From Nitrospinaceae bacterium (lineage in GTDB: Bacteria > Nitrospinota > Nitrospinia > Nitrospinales > VA-1), in NCBI GenBank assembly GCA_029261595.1, contig JAJDAZ010000068.1, positions 62,001-126,000 of the forward strand: a stretch of DNA of 64,000 nucleotides, written 5' to 3'. A program made the position numbers and the translations under genes. This document shows, piece by piece, positions 38,501 to 49,408 of the stretch (within the stretch, counting starts at the first letter, position 1; each line of letters begins with the position of its first letter). Under the pieces are notes generated by a model. The model was not told where the DNA came from. It did no database searches and saw only the letters and a list, made by a program, of their open reading frames with translations.

Positions 38501-39672
38501 GCGGCATAGCCTTTTTGCTCGAGCCGGTTAAATATAAAAGGCTTGAACAATTCCAACGCCATCTTTTTGGGTAGTCCGCATTGATGAAATTTCAATTCCG
38601 GCCCAACAACGATTACGGATCGACCTGAATAGTCCACCCGTTTTCCCAGAAGGTTCTGCCTGAACCGCCCCTGCTTCCCTTTCAGCATATCGCTCAGGGA
38701 TTTCAAAGGCCGTTTGTTGGTGCCGCGCAGGGTACGGCCACGTCGGCCGTTGTCAAACAGGGCGGACACCGCTTCCTGGAGCATGCGTTTTTCATTGCGG
38801 ATGATGATCTGCGGGGCCTTTAACTCCTGAAGTCTCTTCAACCGGTTGTTCCGGTTGATGACTCTGCGATAAAGGTCGTTGAGATCGGAGGTGGCGAACC
38901 GCCCGCCATCGAGCGGCACCAGAGGTCGAAGTTCCGGCGGTATGACCGGAACGACCTGCAGGATCATCCATTCCGGGCGGTTCCCGGACTTTCGAAACGC
39001 CTCAATGATCTTGAGCCGCTTGGAAAACTTTCTTTTGTTCATGACCGATTTGGTGGTGAGAATATCTTCCTTGAGTGACACCGCCAAAGCGTCTAAATCA
39101 ATTTGCTTTAAGAGTTCCATAATACCTTCGGCCCCGATGCTGGCTTTCAGGGTATCCGCGAACTCCAACTCAACTTCACGGAACTCGTCCTCAGTCAATA
39201 ACTGACCTTCTTTAAGATCGGAATCTCCAGGGTCCACGACAACATAGTTCTCGAAGTAGATGACCCGCTCAAGATCCTTCAAACTGATATCCAGGATATG
39301 ACCGATTCTGCTTGGCAAACCCTTGAAATACCAGATATGCGCCACGGGACTTGCAAGCTCAATGTGGCCGAGGCGTTCCCGGCGCACTTTGGACAGGATG
39401 ACTTCCACGCCGCATTTTTCACACACCACGCCCTTGTGCTTCATGCGCTTGTACTTGCCGCAGTTACATTCCCAGTCCTTGACCGGACCGAAAATCTTGG
39501 CGCAGAACAGTCCGTCCCGCTCCGGCTTGAAAGTTCGGTAGTTGATGGTTTCGGGTTTCTTGACTTCGCCGTAGGACCAGGAGCGAATTTTTTCGGGTGA
39601 CGCCAAGCGAACGCGAATGGCGTCAAACATGATGGGATTTTTGGGCTTTTCAAAAACTGTAAAGCGATCCAC
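35587..39672 (-). CDS. rpoC: RNA polymerase subunit beta'
   Basis: 1361 residues. The N-terminal zinc site (C-N-C-G-K-Y ... C-E-K-C-G), the catalytic N-A-D-F-D-G-D near residue 455 that holds the Mg ion, the bridge helix and trigger loop, and the second zinc site ([14 protein letters not shown]) are all present. The start is GTG with AGGAG upstream. An unusual 171-bp gap separates it from rpoB, with a palindrome at 39711. Confidence 0.99.
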   Translation of the reverse strand: MDRFTVFEKPKNPIMFDAIRVRLASPEKIRSWSYGEVKKPETINYRTFKPERDGLFCAKIFGPVKDWECNCGKYKRMKHKGVVCEKCGVEVILSKVRRERLGHIELASPVAHIWYFKGLPSRIGHILDISLKDLERVIYFENYVVVDPGDSDLKEGQLLTEDEFREVELEFADTLKASIGAEGIMELLKQIDLDALAVSLKEDILTTKSVMNKRKFSKRLKIIEAFRKSGNRPEWMILQVVPVIPPELRPLVPLDGGRFATSDLNDLYRRVINRNNRLKRLQELKAPQIIIRNEKRMLQEAVSALFDNGRRGRTLRGTNKRPLKSLSDMLKGKQGRFRQNLLGKRVDYSGRSVIVVGPELKFHQCGLPKKMALELFKPFIFNRLEQKGYAATIKTAKKMVEQERSEVWEVLEEVIQDHPILLNRAPTLHRLGIQAFQPILIEGKALQIHPLVCTAFNADFDGDQMAVHVPLSMEAKVECKMLMMSSNNVLSPSNGRPIAVPSQDMVLGCYYMTKPRGGMMGEGKVLSGPKEVISAFDAGELDLQAKILVRINGELVQTTTGRVMIGEVLPKGMPFSIANRLLDKKSLSDLISKVFLSLGGEKTVLVLDDIKKLGFKYATEAGLTISIDQMRIPEAKAKLVGETNDEVLRVYNQYRDGLITNGERYNKVIDIWAHVTEKVSEEMFRELEEEDESSSSGKDDRDFNSIFIMADSGARGSAQQLRQLAGMRGLMAKPSGEIIETPITANFREGLSVIQYFISTHGARKGLADTALKTANSGYLTRRLVDVAQDIIIHEEDCGTMKGALVSSLVEAGEIIQPLNERILGRTALEDVIDPFTNDVLVPANDLIDEARVEAIDNAGIESVLLRSCLTCESKAGVCVKCYGRNMATLEWVEVGEPVGVIAAQSIGEPGTQLTMRTFHIGGTASRVVEQTTLSAKRTGTVQYQGLRTIKSMNGEIIVMNRNGHLVIKDENGREKERYAVVYGAKLKVSDGQEVQKNQTLVEWDPYTNSILTEVDGTIAFGDIVEGLTMQEDFDEITGLSTKVIISHRDEKKQPRVSIKDGQGETVRRYILPAGAHINVHEGDRVNAGDVIVKIPRESAKTKDITGGLPRVAELFEARKPHEQATIAEVSGKIKFGGFVKGMRKVIVESESGEEYDYLIPRGKHINVHEGDEVVAGEALMDGASNPHDILKVLGEKELQNYLVNEVQEVYRLQGVAINDKHIEVIVRQMLRHLIIEDPGDTDFLLGEQVTKKVFNEKNQEVIKNKKKPAKGTPVLLGITKSSLSTESFISAASFQETTRVLTEVSVSGKRDDLRGLKENVIMGRLIPAGTGCRAYSGIRIEEPEIEEVVPQPEEVPAVVE

Positions 39673-39710
39673 CAGGTTTATCTCCTAAAAAGGATTTATA
39701 AAGTTCTTTT

Positions 39711-39726
39711 CAATCCGTACGGATTG
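39711..39726. repeat. Perfect 16-bp palindrome between rpoB and rpoC
   Basis: CAATCCGTACGGATTG is a perfect 8+8 palindrome, about 40 bp upstream of the rpoC start codon (minus-strand direction). No T-run follows it, so it is not a terminator. It could be a protein-binding site or an RNA processing structure. Confidence 0.7.
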
Positions 39727-39843
39727 GATATCTTTCAGAAATTCGGGACTTCTCTAAAAACTCAATTGACTAGGAGCCAAACCCTTGAAATAAGAAAATG
39801 GCAATCGTAATAGTCAAAAAAATTGGTTTTTAGTGAGTCCCCT

Positions 39844-42800
39844 TTATTTTTCGGATTCGATCAATTCCACATCGATGGCCAGGCTCTGCAACTCCTTAAC
39901 CAGAACGTTGAATGATTCGGGCAAGCCGGGATTCAGATTGGTGTCTCCTTTGACGATGGCCTCGTACATTCGCTTGCGACCCTCAACGTCATCGGATTTT
40001 ACGGTCAGCATCTCTTGCAAGGTGTAGGCCGCGCCATAAGCTTCGAGAGCCCACACTTCCATTTCACCGAGTCTTTGTCCGCCAAATTGAGCTTTCCCGC
40101 CCAATGGCTGTTGGGTCACCAGGGAATATGGCCCTGTAGAACGCGCATGGATTTTATCGTCCACGAGATGATGCAGTTTGAGCATGTAGATATAGCCCAC
40201 CATTACTTTCTGCCGAAAAGCATTGCCGGTCCGGCCATCATAAAGGGTCACGGTTCCATCGGTGGAACACCCTCCCTCGGCAAGCAAAGCGCGGACTTCC
40301 ACTTCCTTGGCGCCGTCAAAAACCGGGGTCGCCATGTGCTTGCCCGTCGCTTTTGCCGCCATGCCTAAATTTGTTTCCAGAATCTGCCCGACATTCATTC
40401 GGGAAGGCACGCCAAGCGGATTTAAAATCAACTCAAGCGGCGTCCCGTCTTCCATATAGGGCAAATCCTCTTCAGGAACGATCTTGGACACGACACCTTT
40501 ATTTCCATGCCGTCCCGCCATTTTATCACCGACCTGTAGTTTTCTTTTCATGGCCATGAAGACTTTGACCAGCTTGATGACTCCGGGCGCAAGGTCATCG
40601 CCCTTTTTCAAGCGGGCAAATTTTTCGTCCATCATGGTTTTCAGAATATGAACCTGGTCCTTGCAAGCATCCGCCAGGGCCTCCATTTCATCAGAATCCA
40701 CACCTTGAGCCGGGATGCCCGGCAGGTCTTTCAGGATGACTTTCTGGAGCAATTCCTGCGAAAGAATATCACCTTTCTTGAAACTGTGCCTGCCGACGGT
40801 TACGGCCTTGGAAACCTGCTTGCCCGCAAGCATATTGCGCAGACCCTTTTCCGTCTCGGTTTTTACAATCTGGATTTCTTCGTTGAAATCCTTTTCGATC
40901 AGGCTGATTTCTTCTTCCTCGATTGCCATAGAGCGCGAATCCTTATCGACTCCTTTGCGGGAAAATACCTTGACGTCGATCACCGTTCCTACAACCCCCG
41001 GCGGCACACGCAACGAGGTGTCGCGCACATCTCCGGCTTTTTCTCCAAAAATCGCTTTGAGCAGTTTTTCCTCGGGGCTGAGCTGGGTTTCGCCTTTGGG
41101 CGTTACCTTTCCCACCAGGATGTCGTTGGCTTTGACGGTTGCGCCAATGCGGATGATGCCGCTGTCGTCCAGATTTCTTAACGCATCCTCGCCCACATTG
41201 GAAATGTCACGGGTGATATCTTCTTTCCCCTGCTTGGTATCGCGGGCTTCCACCTGAAATTCTTCAATATGGATGGATGTGTAAACATCTTCCCGGACCA
41301 GACGCTCCCCCACAATGATGGCGTCCTCGAAGTTGTAACCGTCCCAGGACATGAAAGCCACCAGGGCGTTTCGCCCCAGCGCAAGCTCACCCAGGTCCGT
41401 CGAAGGTCCGTCGGCGATCACATCGCCCTTTTTTACTTTCACCCCGGAAACCACCAGGGGCTTCTGATTGACGCAGGTGTTCTGGTTTGAGCGCTGGTAT
41501 TTGCTGAGAGTGTAGATGTCCACATTGGAATCGAGCAGGCGACTTCGCTTGCTCTTGACATGCCCTCTCGACTTGTTCACCGTTCGCACCACGATTCGGG
41601 TGGCATCCGCGCTGATGACTTCCCCATCGTTTTCAGCGATGACCATAGCGCCTGAATCATGGGCCACCATCGCCTCCATGCCGGTGCCCACGAGGGGTGC
41701 CTCGGCCTGAAGCAGGGGCACGGCCTGTCGTTGCATGTTGGAACCCATGAGCGCCCGGTTGGCGTCATCGTTCTCCAGAAATGGAATGAGCGATGCGGCC
41801 ACGCTGATCAACTGCTTGGGGGACACATCCATATAGTCCACCGTGTTACTGGGGGACAACAGAAAATCCCCGCCCTTACGAGCTGAAATAACTTCGTTGG
41901 AAAATTTTTTGTCATCATCCAGATCCGCATTGGCCTGGGCAATGACAAATTTATCTTCTACAAACGCTGTATGAAATTCGATCTGGCTCTTGGCATAGCC
42001 GTTTTCCACTTTTCGGTAGGGCGTTTCGATAAACCCGTACTCGTTCACCCTGGCAAACGTACTGAGAGACGCGATCAAACCAATATTCGGACCCTCCGGC
42101 GTTTCGATCGGACAGATCCTGCCGTAATGGGTCGAATGCACGTCGCGCACCTCAAACCCCGCTCTTTCACGGGTCAACCCTCCCGGCCCCAAAGCACTCA
42201 GGCGCCGTTTGTGGGTCACCTCGGACAATGGATTGGTTTGATCCATGAACTGGGACAACTGACTGCTGCCAAAAAATTCCTTGATCGCCGCGGTGACGGG
42301 TTTGGAATTGATCAGGTCGTGAGGCATGGAAACATCCAGGTCCTGAATAGACATGCGTTCTATAATGGCACGCTCCATGCGCACCAGGCCGACTCGAAAT
42401 TGATTTTCCAGTGATTCTCCGACGCCACGAACCCGGCGATTGCCCAAATGGTCGATATCGTCGATCTGACCGATGCCGTTTCTCAAATCGATGATGTACT
42501 TCACCACGGCTTTGAGGTCTTCCAGTGTCAGCAACCGGTTCTCAAGCGGAATATCCAGGCCGAACTTCTGGTTCAGTTTGATCCGGCCAACCACCGAAAG
42601 ATTGTAGCGCTTGGGATTGGAAAACAAATTCACGAACAGGGACTTGGCTATTTCCGGCGTGGGCGGATCGCCTGGGCGCAACCGCTTATAGATTTCCCGA
42701 ATACCCTCTTCCTGGGATGAAATTTTCCCTGCCGCCAGGGTGTCACGAAGCGCGGTGTCAGAGGCTTCTTCGTCAATACGCAGAATCTGAATATCTGAAA

Positions 42801-44064
42801 TTTTATTTGCTTTTAGGTAGTCAAGGATCTCCACCGTGATCGGCTGATTGGTCTCGGCAAACACTTCACCGGTTTCCTTGTCAATGATCTCCTCAAACAG
42901 GAAGCGCCCAATAATGCTTTCTTCATCAACTTCAACTTTGGAGGATCGCGCCAAACGGGAAATTTTCTTCGCGGCGGCGGGAGTGACTTTTTTACCGGCC
43001 TTTAAAATCACGTCATTGGTTTTTGGATCAATGATGTCCTCAAGCACCTTGAAACCTATAAACAGGTTTTTAGAGCTCATGGAAAACCGGGACTCTTTGG
43101 CGGAAATATTTATTTTCTCTATCTTATAATAGGTCTCCAGAATTTCCTTTGTGCTCATGCCAAAGGCATGCAACAAAATGGTCGCAGGAAGCTTGCGCCG
43201 CCGGTCGATTTTCACATAAAGAAGATCTTTGATATCGAATTCGAAATCGATCCAGGAACCCCGGTCGGGAATGATGCGCGCGGAATAGAGAATCTTTCCA
43301 CTGATATGCGATTTGCCTTTGTCATGAGAGAAAAAGGCTCCGGGCGACCGGTGCATCTGACTGACAATCACCCGCTCAACGCCGTTGATCATGAAGGTTC
43401 CGGTCGGACCCATCATCGGCATTTCACCCAGAAAAATTTTCTGTTCTTTAACTTCCCGAACCGTGTTTACAGTGACCTGGGTGATCTTCTCCGCCTGAAT
43501 CTTTTCGACCGTATCCTCGGTGATCAGTGTCCTGGCGGGAATAATGGCTTTGCCTTTTTCAGTGCGCCTGACGTCCTCGACAATATATCTTCCAATCAGA
43601 TCTTTCAGGATTTTTGGCGTGACATCAACCCTCTCGCGGTCAAACAAAACCAGGCGGACCATGAGTTTTATGGAGTCGGCATAGGTCAATCCCTTCTGGC
43701 GGCATTCGCTGAGCTTGTGCTTTTCGTTATAGGCTACTTCCTGGCCGCATTTCTCACATATCACCCCAGGACCACCAAGCTCTTTATATTCACCGCAACC
43801 ACATTCCCAGAGACCCACCTCAAACCCGACATATTCGATTCGGGCATTGATGTTCAAATCGGCAATGGGGAACACATCCTGAAACACCTCCTCCAACCCG
43901 CGAACTTCCCGGTTGGCAGGGGCGGTGTCCCATTGTATAAAGGACTCAAAGGAATTTTTTTGAATTTCTATCAGGTTTGGAATTTCATCAATGACTTGGA
44001 TACGGGCAAAATTGTGTCTTTCCCTAAGGGGATTTATCGCTCTCTGGGAACGCGTTTCTGACAT
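39844..44064 (-). CDS. rpoB: RNA polymerase subunit beta
   Basis: 1406 residues from the ATG at 44064 (M-S-E-T-R-S-Q); a longer frame upstream is not expected for the family. The rifampicin-pocket segment ([14 protein letters not shown] ... [13 protein letters not shown]) appears wild type. Compared with E. coli it carries an extra acidic/helical segment at about residues 345-440 ([15 protein letters not shown] ...), as in several other phyla. It follows rplL. Confidence 0.98.
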   Translation of the reverse strand: MSETRSQRAINPLRERHNFARIQVIDEIPNLIEIQKNSFESFIQWDTAPANREVRGLEEVFQDVFPIADLNINARIEYVGFEVGLWECGCGEYKELGGPGVICEKCGQEVAYNEKHKLSECRQKGLTYADSIKLMVRLVLFDRERVDVTPKILKDLIGRYIVEDVRRTEKGKAIIPARTLITEDTVEKIQAEKITQVTVNTVREVKEQKIFLGEMPMMGPTGTFMINGVERVIVSQMHRSPGAFFSHDKGKSHISGKILYSARIIPDRGSWIDFEFDIKDLLYVKIDRRRKLPATILLHAFGMSTKEILETYYKIEKINISAKESRFSMSSKNLFIGFKVLEDIIDPKTNDVILKAGKKVTPAAAKKISRLARSSKVEVDEESIIGRFLFEEIIDKETGEVFAETNQPITVEILDYLKANKISDIQILRIDEEASDTALRDTLAAGKISSQEEGIREIYKRLRPGDPPTPEIAKSLFVNLFSNPKRYNLSVVGRIKLNQKFGLDIPLENRLLTLEDLKAVVKYIIDLRNGIGQIDDIDHLGNRRVRGVGESLENQFRVGLVRMERAIIERMSIQDLDVSMPHDLINSKPVTAAIKEFFGSSQLSQFMDQTNPLSEVTHKRRLSALGPGGLTRERAGFEVRDVHSTHYGRICPIETPEGPNIGLIASLSTFARVNEYGFIETPYRKVENGYAKSQIEFHTAFVEDKFVIAQANADLDDDKKFSNEVISARKGGDFLLSPSNTVDYMDVSPKQLISVAASLIPFLENDDANRALMGSNMQRQAVPLLQAEAPLVGTGMEAMVAHDSGAMVIAENDGEVISADATRIVVRTVNKSRGHVKSKRSRLLDSNVDIYTLSKYQRSNQNTCVNQKPLVVSGVKVKKGDVIADGPSTDLGELALGRNALVAFMSWDGYNFEDAIIVGERLVREDVYTSIHIEEFQVEARDTKQGKEDITRDISNVGEDALRNLDDSGIIRIGATVKANDILVGKVTPKGETQLSPEEKLLKAIFGEKAGDVRDTSLRVPPGVVGTVIDVKVFSRKGVDKDSRSMAIEEEEISLIEKDFNEEIQIVKTETEKGLRNMLAGKQVSKAVTVGRHSFKKGDILSQELLQKVILKDLPGIPAQGVDSDEMEALADACKDQVHILKTMMDEKFARLKKGDDLAPGVIKLVKVFMAMKRKLQVGDKMAGRHGNKGVVSKIVPEEDLPYMEDGTPLELILNPLGVPSRMNVGQILETNLGMAAKATGKHMATPVFDGAKEVEVRALLAEGGCSTDGTVTLYDGRTGNAFRQKVMVGYIYMLKLHHLVDDKIHARSTGPYSLVTQQPLGGKAQFGGQRLGEMEVWALEAYGAAYTLQEMLTVKSDDVEGRKRMYEAIVKGDTNLNPGLPESFNVLVKELQSLAIDVELIESEK

Positions 44065-44141
44065 ATTATGTCTTACCTTTGAATGAGTGAGAAATTTATA
44101 CAACAGGGGTCTTTCCAAGCCTGGCGGCAAAGAACCTCCGC

Positions 44142-44519
44142 CTATTTGATCTCAACCGTTCCTCCAGCCGCTTCAATTTTTTTCTGTATCTCCTCGGCCT
44201 CTTCTTTTTTCACCCCTTCTTTAACCGGCTTCGGCGCCGCCTCGACCAGATCCTTGGCATCTTTGAGCCCAAGACCGGTGATCGCGCGCACTTCTTTAAT
44301 CACCTGAATTTTCTTGTCGCCTGCGGCAGTAAGAACCACGTCAAATTCGGTTTTCTCCTCCGCTTCAGCCCCGCCGCCAGCCGCGGGAGCCGCAACTGCC
44401 ATAGCAGGAGCCGCCGCTGTGACCCCGTATTTATCTTCCAACTCTTTCACAAACTCAGACATTTCCAAAACGCTCATACTATCGATAAAGGACACTACAT
44501 CCTCTTTTGTGACGGCCAT
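44142..44519 (-). CDS. rplL: 50S ribosomal protein L7/L12
   Basis: 125 residues from the ATG at 44519, which has GGAGG 5 nt upstream. It is the stalk protein, present as several dimers on L10, that recruits translation factors. It has an N-terminal dimerisation domain, an Ala/Gly/Pro-rich hinge near 36-55 and a C-terminal domain with [20 protein letters not shown]. It lies between rplJ and rpoB. Confidence 0.98.
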   Translation of the reverse strand: MAVTKEDVVSFIDSMSVLEMSEFVKELEDKYGVTAAAPAMAVAAPAAGGGAEAEEKTEFDVVLTAAGDKKIQVIKEVRAITGLGLKDAKDLVEAAPKPVKEGVKKEEAEEIQKKIEAAGGTVEIK

Positions 44520-44629
44520 CACGACCTCCTTTCAACAATCAATATTTTAAATACAATAATTTTCAAAAACACCGTATAGAAAAGCAAGCAACCTTCACCC
44601 GCTGAATCAAAACATTATTCAAAATCTTC

Positions 44630-45157
44630 TCAGCTCGAAGCCTTTTTCTCGCGCACCGCGTCCAATGTTCCCACCAGTTTTCGCAACAGACTGCTGAACA
44701 CACCAACAAAATTGGTGGTCGGCCCCTGCATTACAGACAACATCTGACCCAGCAGGGCCTCCCTGGAAGGCAAGTCGGCCAAGGCTTTCACGCCTTCGGC
44801 GGATATCATTTTGCCCTCCACAAGCCCACAAATGACTTTCGGGGTTTTTTTCGCGTCGGCCTTACGCTGATCGGCCAGGGCTTTGGCAGGAGCCACCGGA
44901 TCATCGTAACTCACCAACACAGAAACCGGCCCGGTAAAACTTGCGTCGAGCGCCTCAAAAGGCGTGTTCTTGGCGGCAAGCTTGGCCAGGGTATTTTTCA
45001 CCACCCGAAACTCAATCGACTGGCTTCTCATGTTGGCGCGCATCGCGGTGATGCTACTCGCATCAATCCCCTGATAATTAGCCAGAACCGCAGAGGTCGC
45101 CTTCTGGAACACCTCGTTCAACTCTTTGACTGCTTCCTGCTTTGCCGGATTTGCCAC
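44630..45157 (-). CDS. rplJ: 50S ribosomal protein L10
   Basis: 175 residues. It is the base of the L7/L12 stalk. Motifs: V-L-A-N-Y-Q-G-I-D-A-S, F-R-V-V-K-N-T-L-A-K-L-A and the C-terminal helix that binds L12 dimers. The start is GTG with AAAGG upstream. It lies between rplA and rplL. Confidence 0.98.
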   Translation of the reverse strand: MANPAKQEAVKELNEVFQKATSAVLANYQGIDASSITAMRANMRSQSIEFRVVKNTLAKLAAKNTPFEALDASFTGPVSVLVSYDDPVAPAKALADQRKADAKKTPKVICGLVEGKMISAEGVKALADLPSREALLGQMLSVMQGPTTNFVGVFSSLLRKLVGTLDAVREKKASS

Positions 45158-45233
45158 AACACTAACCTTTCAAAATAAAATCAACCCAGAGCCCCCAGGG
45201 GCCCAGGCAGGAATGCATTACCCGCGATCCCGA

Positions 45234-45920
45234 TTAAGACACATAAGCCACTTTGACTCCGACCCCCATGGTGGTAGACACCGAGACCCCCTTCACATAA
45301 TGCCCTTTACTGGAGGCGGGCTTCATTTTTACCAGCGTGCCAATCAGAGCATTGTAATTTTCGACGAGATCCTCTACCGAAAAAGCCACCTTTCCCAAAG
45401 TCGCATGCACGATGCCGCCTTTATCCACGCGAAAATCGACCTTTCCCGCCTGAATCTCTTCAATCGCCTGCTTAACATCAAAAGTCACCGTCCCGGTTTT
45501 TGGGTTTGGCATCATTCCGCGAGGCCCAAGTACTTTACCCAGCTTGCCCACCTGCCCCATCATGTCCGGCGTGGCGACCACCCGGTCGAACTCCAACCAA
45601 CCGCCTTGAATTTTTTTGACCATATCTTCGCCGCCGACAAATTCGGCTCCGGCCTCTTTGGCCTCTATTTCTTTTTCACCCTTGGCAAAAACAAGAACTC
45701 TGAATTTTTTCCCTGTTCCCCTAGGCAGAACCACACTGCCGCGAATATTCTGGTCCGCTTTTCTTGGGTCCACGCCAAGGTTCACCGCCACGTCCAGCGA
45801 CTCATCAAACTTCACGAAACTATTCTCCTTAGCCAGCTTCAAAGCCTCTTGCACTTCATACTTAACTTTTCGGTCGACTTTTCCAAAAGCCTCTTTCATC
45901 TTCTTCCCCTGCTTTGCCAT
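45234..45920 (-). CDS. rplA: 50S ribosomal protein L1
   Basis: 228 residues. It forms the mobile L1 stalk at the E site and usually represses its own operon. Motifs: [32 protein letters not shown] and [19 protein letters not shown]. It lies between rplK and rplJ. Confidence 0.98.
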   Translation of the reverse strand: MAKQGKKMKEAFGKVDRKVKYEVQEALKLAKENSFVKFDESLDVAVNLGVDPRKADQNIRGSVVLPRGTGKKFRVLVFAKGEKEIEAKEAGAEFVGGEDMVKKIQGGWLEFDRVVATPDMMGQVGKLGKVLGPRGMMPNPKTGTVTFDVKQAIEEIQAGKVDFRVDKGGIVHATLGKVAFSVEDLVENYNALIGTLVKMKPASSKGHYVKGVSVSTTMGVGVKVAYVS

Positions 45921-45942
45921 GAGCCCTCACCTTGATCGTTTG

Positions 45943-46371
45943 TTAACCCTCAACCTTCAATCCCATACTGTGCGCGGAACCTTCGATAATCCGCATGGCC
46001 ATCTCGATGTCGTGCGCATTCAGATCTTCCATTTTAACCTTGGCAATCTCTTCCACCTGCTGGCGCGTGACCGTCCCGACGGACTCCTTGCTGGGGTTGG
46101 AAGACCCCTTGGCAATTCCCGCCGCCTGCTTCAATAAAACGGCTGCGGGCGGAGATTTAGTGACAAAGGAAAAGCTTCTGTCTTTATAGACATGAATGAT
46201 GACGGGAATGATCATGCCCTCCTGCCCCTGAGTCTTGGCGTTGAACGCCTTGCAGAATTCCATGATATTGACCCCGTGCTGACCCAGCGCCGGCCCGACC
46301 GGCGGAGAGGGTGTCGCCTGCCCTGCAGGAATCTGCAATTTGATCTGCCCCATCACCTCTTTAGTCGCCAC
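45943..46371 (-). CDS. rplK: 50S ribosomal protein L11
   Basis: 142 residues. It is part of the GTPase centre; target region for thiostrepton and sensor for RelA. The N-terminal domain has [22 protein letters not shown]. The start is GTG. It follows nusG. Confidence 0.98.
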   Translation of the reverse strand: MATKEVMGQIKLQIPAGQATPSPPVGPALGQHGVNIMEFCKAFNAKTQGQEGMIIPVIIHVYKDRSFSFVTKSPPAAVLLKQAAGIAKGSSNPSKESVGTVTRQQVEEIAKVKMEDLNAHDIEMAMRIIEGSAHSMGLKVEG

Positions 46372-46431
46372 GTCTTTGTCGTCCTTCCTTCAATATAAAA
46401 TTCATCCCCCGAAACCGCTCGTCTCAGGAGT

Positions 46432-46956
46432 TCAAACTCTCTCTATTTGCGGAAACTCCAATTCAACCGGCGTCGCCCGGCCAAATATGGAAACCATAAC
46501 TTTTACCTTCCCCTTATCGGGGTTGACATCCTCAACCACCCCATTGAAGTTCACAAACGGACCGTCGATCACCCGGACACTCTCTCCCTTCTCAAAGGAA
46601 AATTTCGGCTTGGGCCGCGCGGACTCCCCTTTGATCTGATCCAGAATGGTCTTGACTTCCTCCTCCGACAGAGGAACTGGAGAGCCACCGCCCCCCAAAA
46701 AGCCCGTGACCTTGGGGGTATTTTTGATCAGGTACCAGATCTCCTGCGTCATCTCGCAATGAATCAGCACATATCCGGGGAAAAATTTTCTCGAAGAAAC
46801 CTTTTTCTTACCTTTACGGACCTCAACGACCTCTTCCGTTGGAATCACGATCTCACCCAAAAGGTCTTTACAGTCAGAATGCTCGAACTGCTCCTCCAAA
46901 CTCAGCTTCACTTTGCGCTCATACCCGGAATAGGCGTGAATGACGTACCACTGCAT
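46432..46956 (-). CDS. nusG: Transcription elongation/antitermination factor NusG
   Basis: 174 residues. The NGN domain (W-Y-V-I-H-A-Y-S-G-Y-E) binds RNA polymerase; the KOW domain (F-E-K-G-E-S-V-R-V-I-D-G-P-F-V-N-F-N-G-V-V) contacts S10 or Rho. The size is typical. It lies between secE and rplK. Confidence 0.98.
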   Translation of the reverse strand: MQWYVIHAYSGYERKVKLSLEEQFEHSDCKDLLGEIVIPTEEVVEVRKGKKKVSSRKFFPGYVLIHCEMTQEIWYLIKNTPKVTGFLGGGGSPVPLSEEEVKTILDQIKGESARPKPKFSFEKGESVRVIDGPFVNFNGVVEDVNPDKGKVKVMVSIFGRATPVELEFPQIERV

Positions 46957-46989
46957 AGGCGAATTTTTATCCCAGGTAAATATTAGCGG

Positions 46990-47172
46990 TTAGATGAGGA
47001 ACTGCACAATTTTAGACAAAAGAGCGTCCACAATTCCCAAAAACAGCGCGACCAGAAACACGACGACCACCACCACGGTGGTGCCGCCAATCGCTTCTTT
47101 CTTCGAAGGCCAGGTGACTTTCTTAACCTCAACCTTGACTTCCGATAAAAATTTAGTCGCTTTTGATATCAT
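46990..47172 (-). CDS. secE: Protein translocase subunit SecE
   Basis: 60 residues from the ATG at 47172; the longer frame runs into the tRNA-Trp gene. It is the single-helix form of SecE: a cytosolic amphipathic helix (F-L-S-E-V-K-V-E-V-K-K-V-T-W-P-S-K-K-E), then one membrane helix. It clamps SecY. It lies between tRNA-Trp and nusG. Confidence 0.95.
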   Translation of the reverse strand: MISKATKFLSEVKVEVKKVTWPSKKEAIGGTTVVVVVVFLVALFLGIVDALLSKIVQFLI

Positions 47173-47202
47173 TTCAATTTTAACCCCATACCATAAGAAA
47201 TA

Positions 47203-47276
47203 CAGGCCAGGAGGGATTCGAACCCACAACCCCCAGATTTGGAGTCCGGTGCTCTAGCCATTAGAGCTACTGGCCT
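47203..47276 (-). tRNA. tRNA-Trp (CCA)
   Basis: 74 nt. The acceptor stem AGGCCAG/CTGGCCT is perfect, the D arm GCTC...GAGC is intact and the T arm GGGTTCGAATCCC is canonical. The anticodon loop reads ACTCCAAAT, giving CCA. The 3' CCA is not encoded. It lies between rpmG and secE, as in many bacteria. Confidence 0.96.
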
Positions 47277-47376
47277 ATGCGAATTCCCTGACAGCAATCC
47301 CGCCGAGACCCCTATTCAACAATAGAGCCCAAACTGCCTCCCTGCACTCCCAATCAATTTGCAACGGTAACGCTAA

Positions 47377-47526
47377 TTATTTGGTTTCCTTATGGGGGGT
47401 ATGCTTCCTGCAGAACCGACAAAACTTTTTAATTTCCAGACGACCGGTCGTTGTCTTCTTGTTTTTGGTCGTGGAATAATTTTTCCGCTTACAATCTCCG
47501 CAAGCCAGATGAATAATGTCTCTCAT
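47377..47526 (-). CDS. rpmG: 50S ribosomal protein L33 (zinc form)
   Basis: 49 residues from the ATG at 47526, with GGAAAG upstream. C-x-x-C pairs (A-C-G-D-C and F-C-R-F-C) mark the zinc-binding form. The start M-R-D-I-I-H-L-A-C is typical. It lies between tRNA-Thr(GGT) and tRNA-Trp, where many bacteria have tufB before it. Confidence 0.96.
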   Translation of the reverse strand: MRDIIHLACGDCKRKNYSTTKNKKTTTGRLEIKKFCRFCRKHTPHKETK

Positions 47527-47609
47527 ATGTAACTTTCCATCAGGGAACGTGGAAACCTCGCGCCCCCAATTCCGCAACCCTTAAATTCAAAATATCAACA
47601 AAACTAAAA

Positions 47610-47681
47610 AGCCCACGATCGGATTTGAACCGATGGCCTCTTCCTTACCAAGGAAGTGCTCCACCCCTGAGCTACGTGGGC
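47610..47681 (-). tRNA. tRNA-Thr (GGT)
   Basis: 72 nt. Acceptor GCCCACG/CGTGGGC is perfect and the T arm ATCGGTTCAAATCCGAT is regular. The anticodon stem CTTCC/GGAAG encloses TTGGTAA, giving GGT. The 3' CCA is not encoded. It is the fourth gene of the Thr-Tyr-Gly-Thr tRNA cluster. Confidence 0.95.
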
Positions 47682-47722
47682 AAGACTTCACGTACCTTGC
47701 TCCCCCTTGAATACCAAAAAGG

Positions 47723-47799
47723 TGGAGCGGGAAACCGGACTCGAACCGGCGACCCTCAGCTTGGAAGGCTGACGCTCTAGCCAACTGAGCTATTCCCGC
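47723..47799 (-). tRNA. tRNA-Gly (TCC)
   Basis: 77 nt including an encoded CCA. Acceptor GCGGGAA/TTCCCGC is perfect. The anticodon loop CTTCCAA gives TCC, which reads GGA and GGG. The T arm GCCGGTTCGAGTCCGGT is regular. Confidence 0.96.
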
Positions 47800-47821
47800 A
47801 AATTCCCCAAAAAAATTAGAA

Positions 47822-47903
47822 TGGGGAGGGGAGGATTCGAACCTCCGAAGGCGAAGCCGACAGATTTACAGTCTGTTCCCTTTGGCCACTCGGGAACCTC
47901 CCC
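47822..47903 (-). tRNA. tRNA-Tyr (GTA)
   Basis: 82 nt, with the long variable arm (GTCGGCTTCGCC region) of a class II tRNA. Acceptor GGGGAGG pairs with CCTCCCC. The anticodon loop around CTGTAAA gives GTA. No encoded CCA. Confidence 0.95.
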
Positions 47904-48009
47904 GGACTGAGTGGGAATACGTTCCCCCTGGTTCTACAGGTCGGGCAACTACCCCTCCAAAAGCTAATATATTCGGACCCGTCGTCCCTTTTAAGCGCAA
48001 ACCCGCGGC

Positions 48010-48085
48010 TGGAGCTGGCAAAGGGACTCGAACCCCCGACCTGCTGATTACAAATCAGCTGCTCTACCAACTGAGCTACGCCAGC
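48010..48085 (-). tRNA. tRNA-Thr (TGT)
   Basis: 76 nt with an encoded CCA. Acceptor GCTGGCG pairs with TGCCAGC (one G-U). The anticodon loop TTTGTAA gives TGT. It is the first gene of the tRNA cluster, about 20 bp after the promoter's expected start site. Confidence 0.96.
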
Positions 48086-48105
48086 TCAACAATAGAAAAA
48101 CGCTC

Positions 48106-48135
48106 ATCCTACTGACTTTATTTCCCTTTTGTCAA
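48106..48135 (-). promoter_or_regulatory. Promoter of the tRNA-rpmG-secE-nusG operon
   Basis: On the minus strand a perfect TTGACA (complement of 48130-48135), an 18-bp spacer and TAGGAT (complement of 48106-48111). Transcription would start near 48100, about 15 nt before the first tRNA. AT-rich sequence lies upstream of the -35. This is the farthest upstream promoter of the minus-strand block. Confidence 0.75.
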
Positions 48136-48384
48136 CACAAAAAGAAAACTTTCAAAAAATAACCTGAATGTAGATGGGTTTTTACCTCAGAGAGGGATCA
48201 CGATATTGCGGAGTGTAGCATGGTTAAAAATTTTTTAACAGAAAAAATGTATGCGCACCGGAACAATTTTGTCAAAATAATAGCATGCCAATAAAGGAAA
48301 ATCATTCCTTTTAAAAATAAAATTTATTTCCACCTGCGTTTTCAGTACATTCACCAGAAATTGCGAAAAAAAACAGACCGGTTG

Positions 48385-48405
48385 AAAAGGGCTACGATAG
48401 AGCCC
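48385..48405 (-). terminator. Probable terminator of the epimerase gene
   Basis: On the minus strand GGGCT pairs with AGCCC around a 7-nt loop, followed by four T residues and, a little later, by a run of eight T. It starts just after the stop codon of the epimerase gene ending at 48413. Confidence 0.6.
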
Positions 48406-48412
48406 GGGTTGT

Positions 48413-49408
48413 TTACAGGTTTTCCCGCCAGTGGCTCAAAAGATCTGACAAGGTTTGCTCAAGCATTATTTGAGGGCTCCAGCCGGTCCTTTGATGCAAA
48501 AGGGAAGGGTCTCCACAAATGCGCAGGGGTTCCTCATCACGAAACAGCTGGGGATCGCGTTCTATCCGTATGGAGATATTGGACCTTCCAAGAAGAATTT
48601 CCAGAACGGACTGGATGCTCACCGCCTGACCGGCGCAAACATTGATCACTTCTCCCGCATGGGCCTTGTTCATGACCGAATGGTAGGCGGAAACGGTGTC
48701 CCGGACATCCATGAAATCCCGGTAGGATTCGAGGTTTCCGGTTTTTATCACTGGCTCCCCGCCCTTTTCGATCGCCGCGATCTGCCGGGCGAAAGAGGAA
48801 CAGACAAAACGAGAACTTTGCCGGGGGCCGATATGATTGAACGGCCGGACCCGGACCACGTCCAGACCGTCCCTTAAAAAGTAGGAATGCGCGAGCAGGT
48901 CGGCGGAGGCTTTGCTGACTCCATAGAAAGACACGGGCTTTAGTCGGCTGTCCTCATGAATCGGGCTCTCGACCTCGGTCACTCTTCCATATACCTCGGC
49001 CGATCCTACAAAAAGAACGCGACAGTTCAATTGCAATTCCTTGACCGCCTGCAACAGGTTCAAGGTGCCGATCAAATTCGTATCGAAAACCGCCGCCTCC
49101 TCTTTTTCCGCGTCCGGTATAAATGACACCGCCGCCAGATGGTAAATCCTGTCAGGCCGAACGGTTGCGAGAATTTTTTTCAGTTCCTGCCGGTTCCCGA
49201 TATTGCAGGGAAATACCTGAATCTTATCTTCTATATGTTTTACATTCCCGTTGTCTGCAGGTGACCGGGCGATACCGAAAACTTCTTCATTGTTCGAAAG
49301 AAGCAGATCGGCTAAATGCGATCCCGCAAAACCGTGGATTCCGGTGATTAGATTTTTCAACGTTTCAGGCGATCTGTTTAAAGTTGATGGATTTCCGGAA
49401 GTCCCCAT
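48413..49408 (-). CDS. NAD(P)-dependent nucleotide-sugar epimerase/reductase (GDP-deoxyhexose reductase-like)
   Basis: 331 residues. Extended SDR: the nucleotide loop G23-I-H-G-F-A-G29 with the G-x-x-G-F-x-G-S pattern of GDP-mannose dehydratase/reductase relatives, then H-L-A-A-V-S-F near 94, catalytic S-A-E-V-Y-G and Y-x-x-x-K in F-Y-G-V-S-K. The R-P-F-N-H-I-G-P motif is typical of GDP-4-keto-6-deoxy-mannose reductase (Rmd). It probably makes an activated deoxysugar for LPS or glycosylation. No SD is seen before the ATG at 49408; a TTG 16 codons later is an alternative. It stands alone. Confidence 0.85.
   Translation of the reverse strand: MGTSGNPSTLNRSPETLKNLITGIHGFAGSHLADLLLSNNEEVFGIARSPADNGNVKHIEDKIQVFPCNIGNRQELKKILATVRPDRIYHLAAVSFIPDAEKEEAAVFDTNLIGTLNLLQAVKELQLNCRVLFVGSAEVYGRVTEVESPIHEDSRLKPVSFYGVSKASADLLAHSYFLRDGLDVVRVRPFNHIGPRQSSRFVCSSFARQIAAIEKGGEPVIKTGNLESYRDFMDVRDTVSAYHSVMNKAHAGEVINVCAGQAVSIQSVLEILLGRSNISIRIERDPQLFRDEEPLRICGDPSLLHQRTGWSPQIMLEQTLSDLLSHWRENL

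Noticed and set aside
43168-44061. 297-codon plus-strand frame opposite rpoB
   Set aside because: Antisense shadow of the beta subunit.
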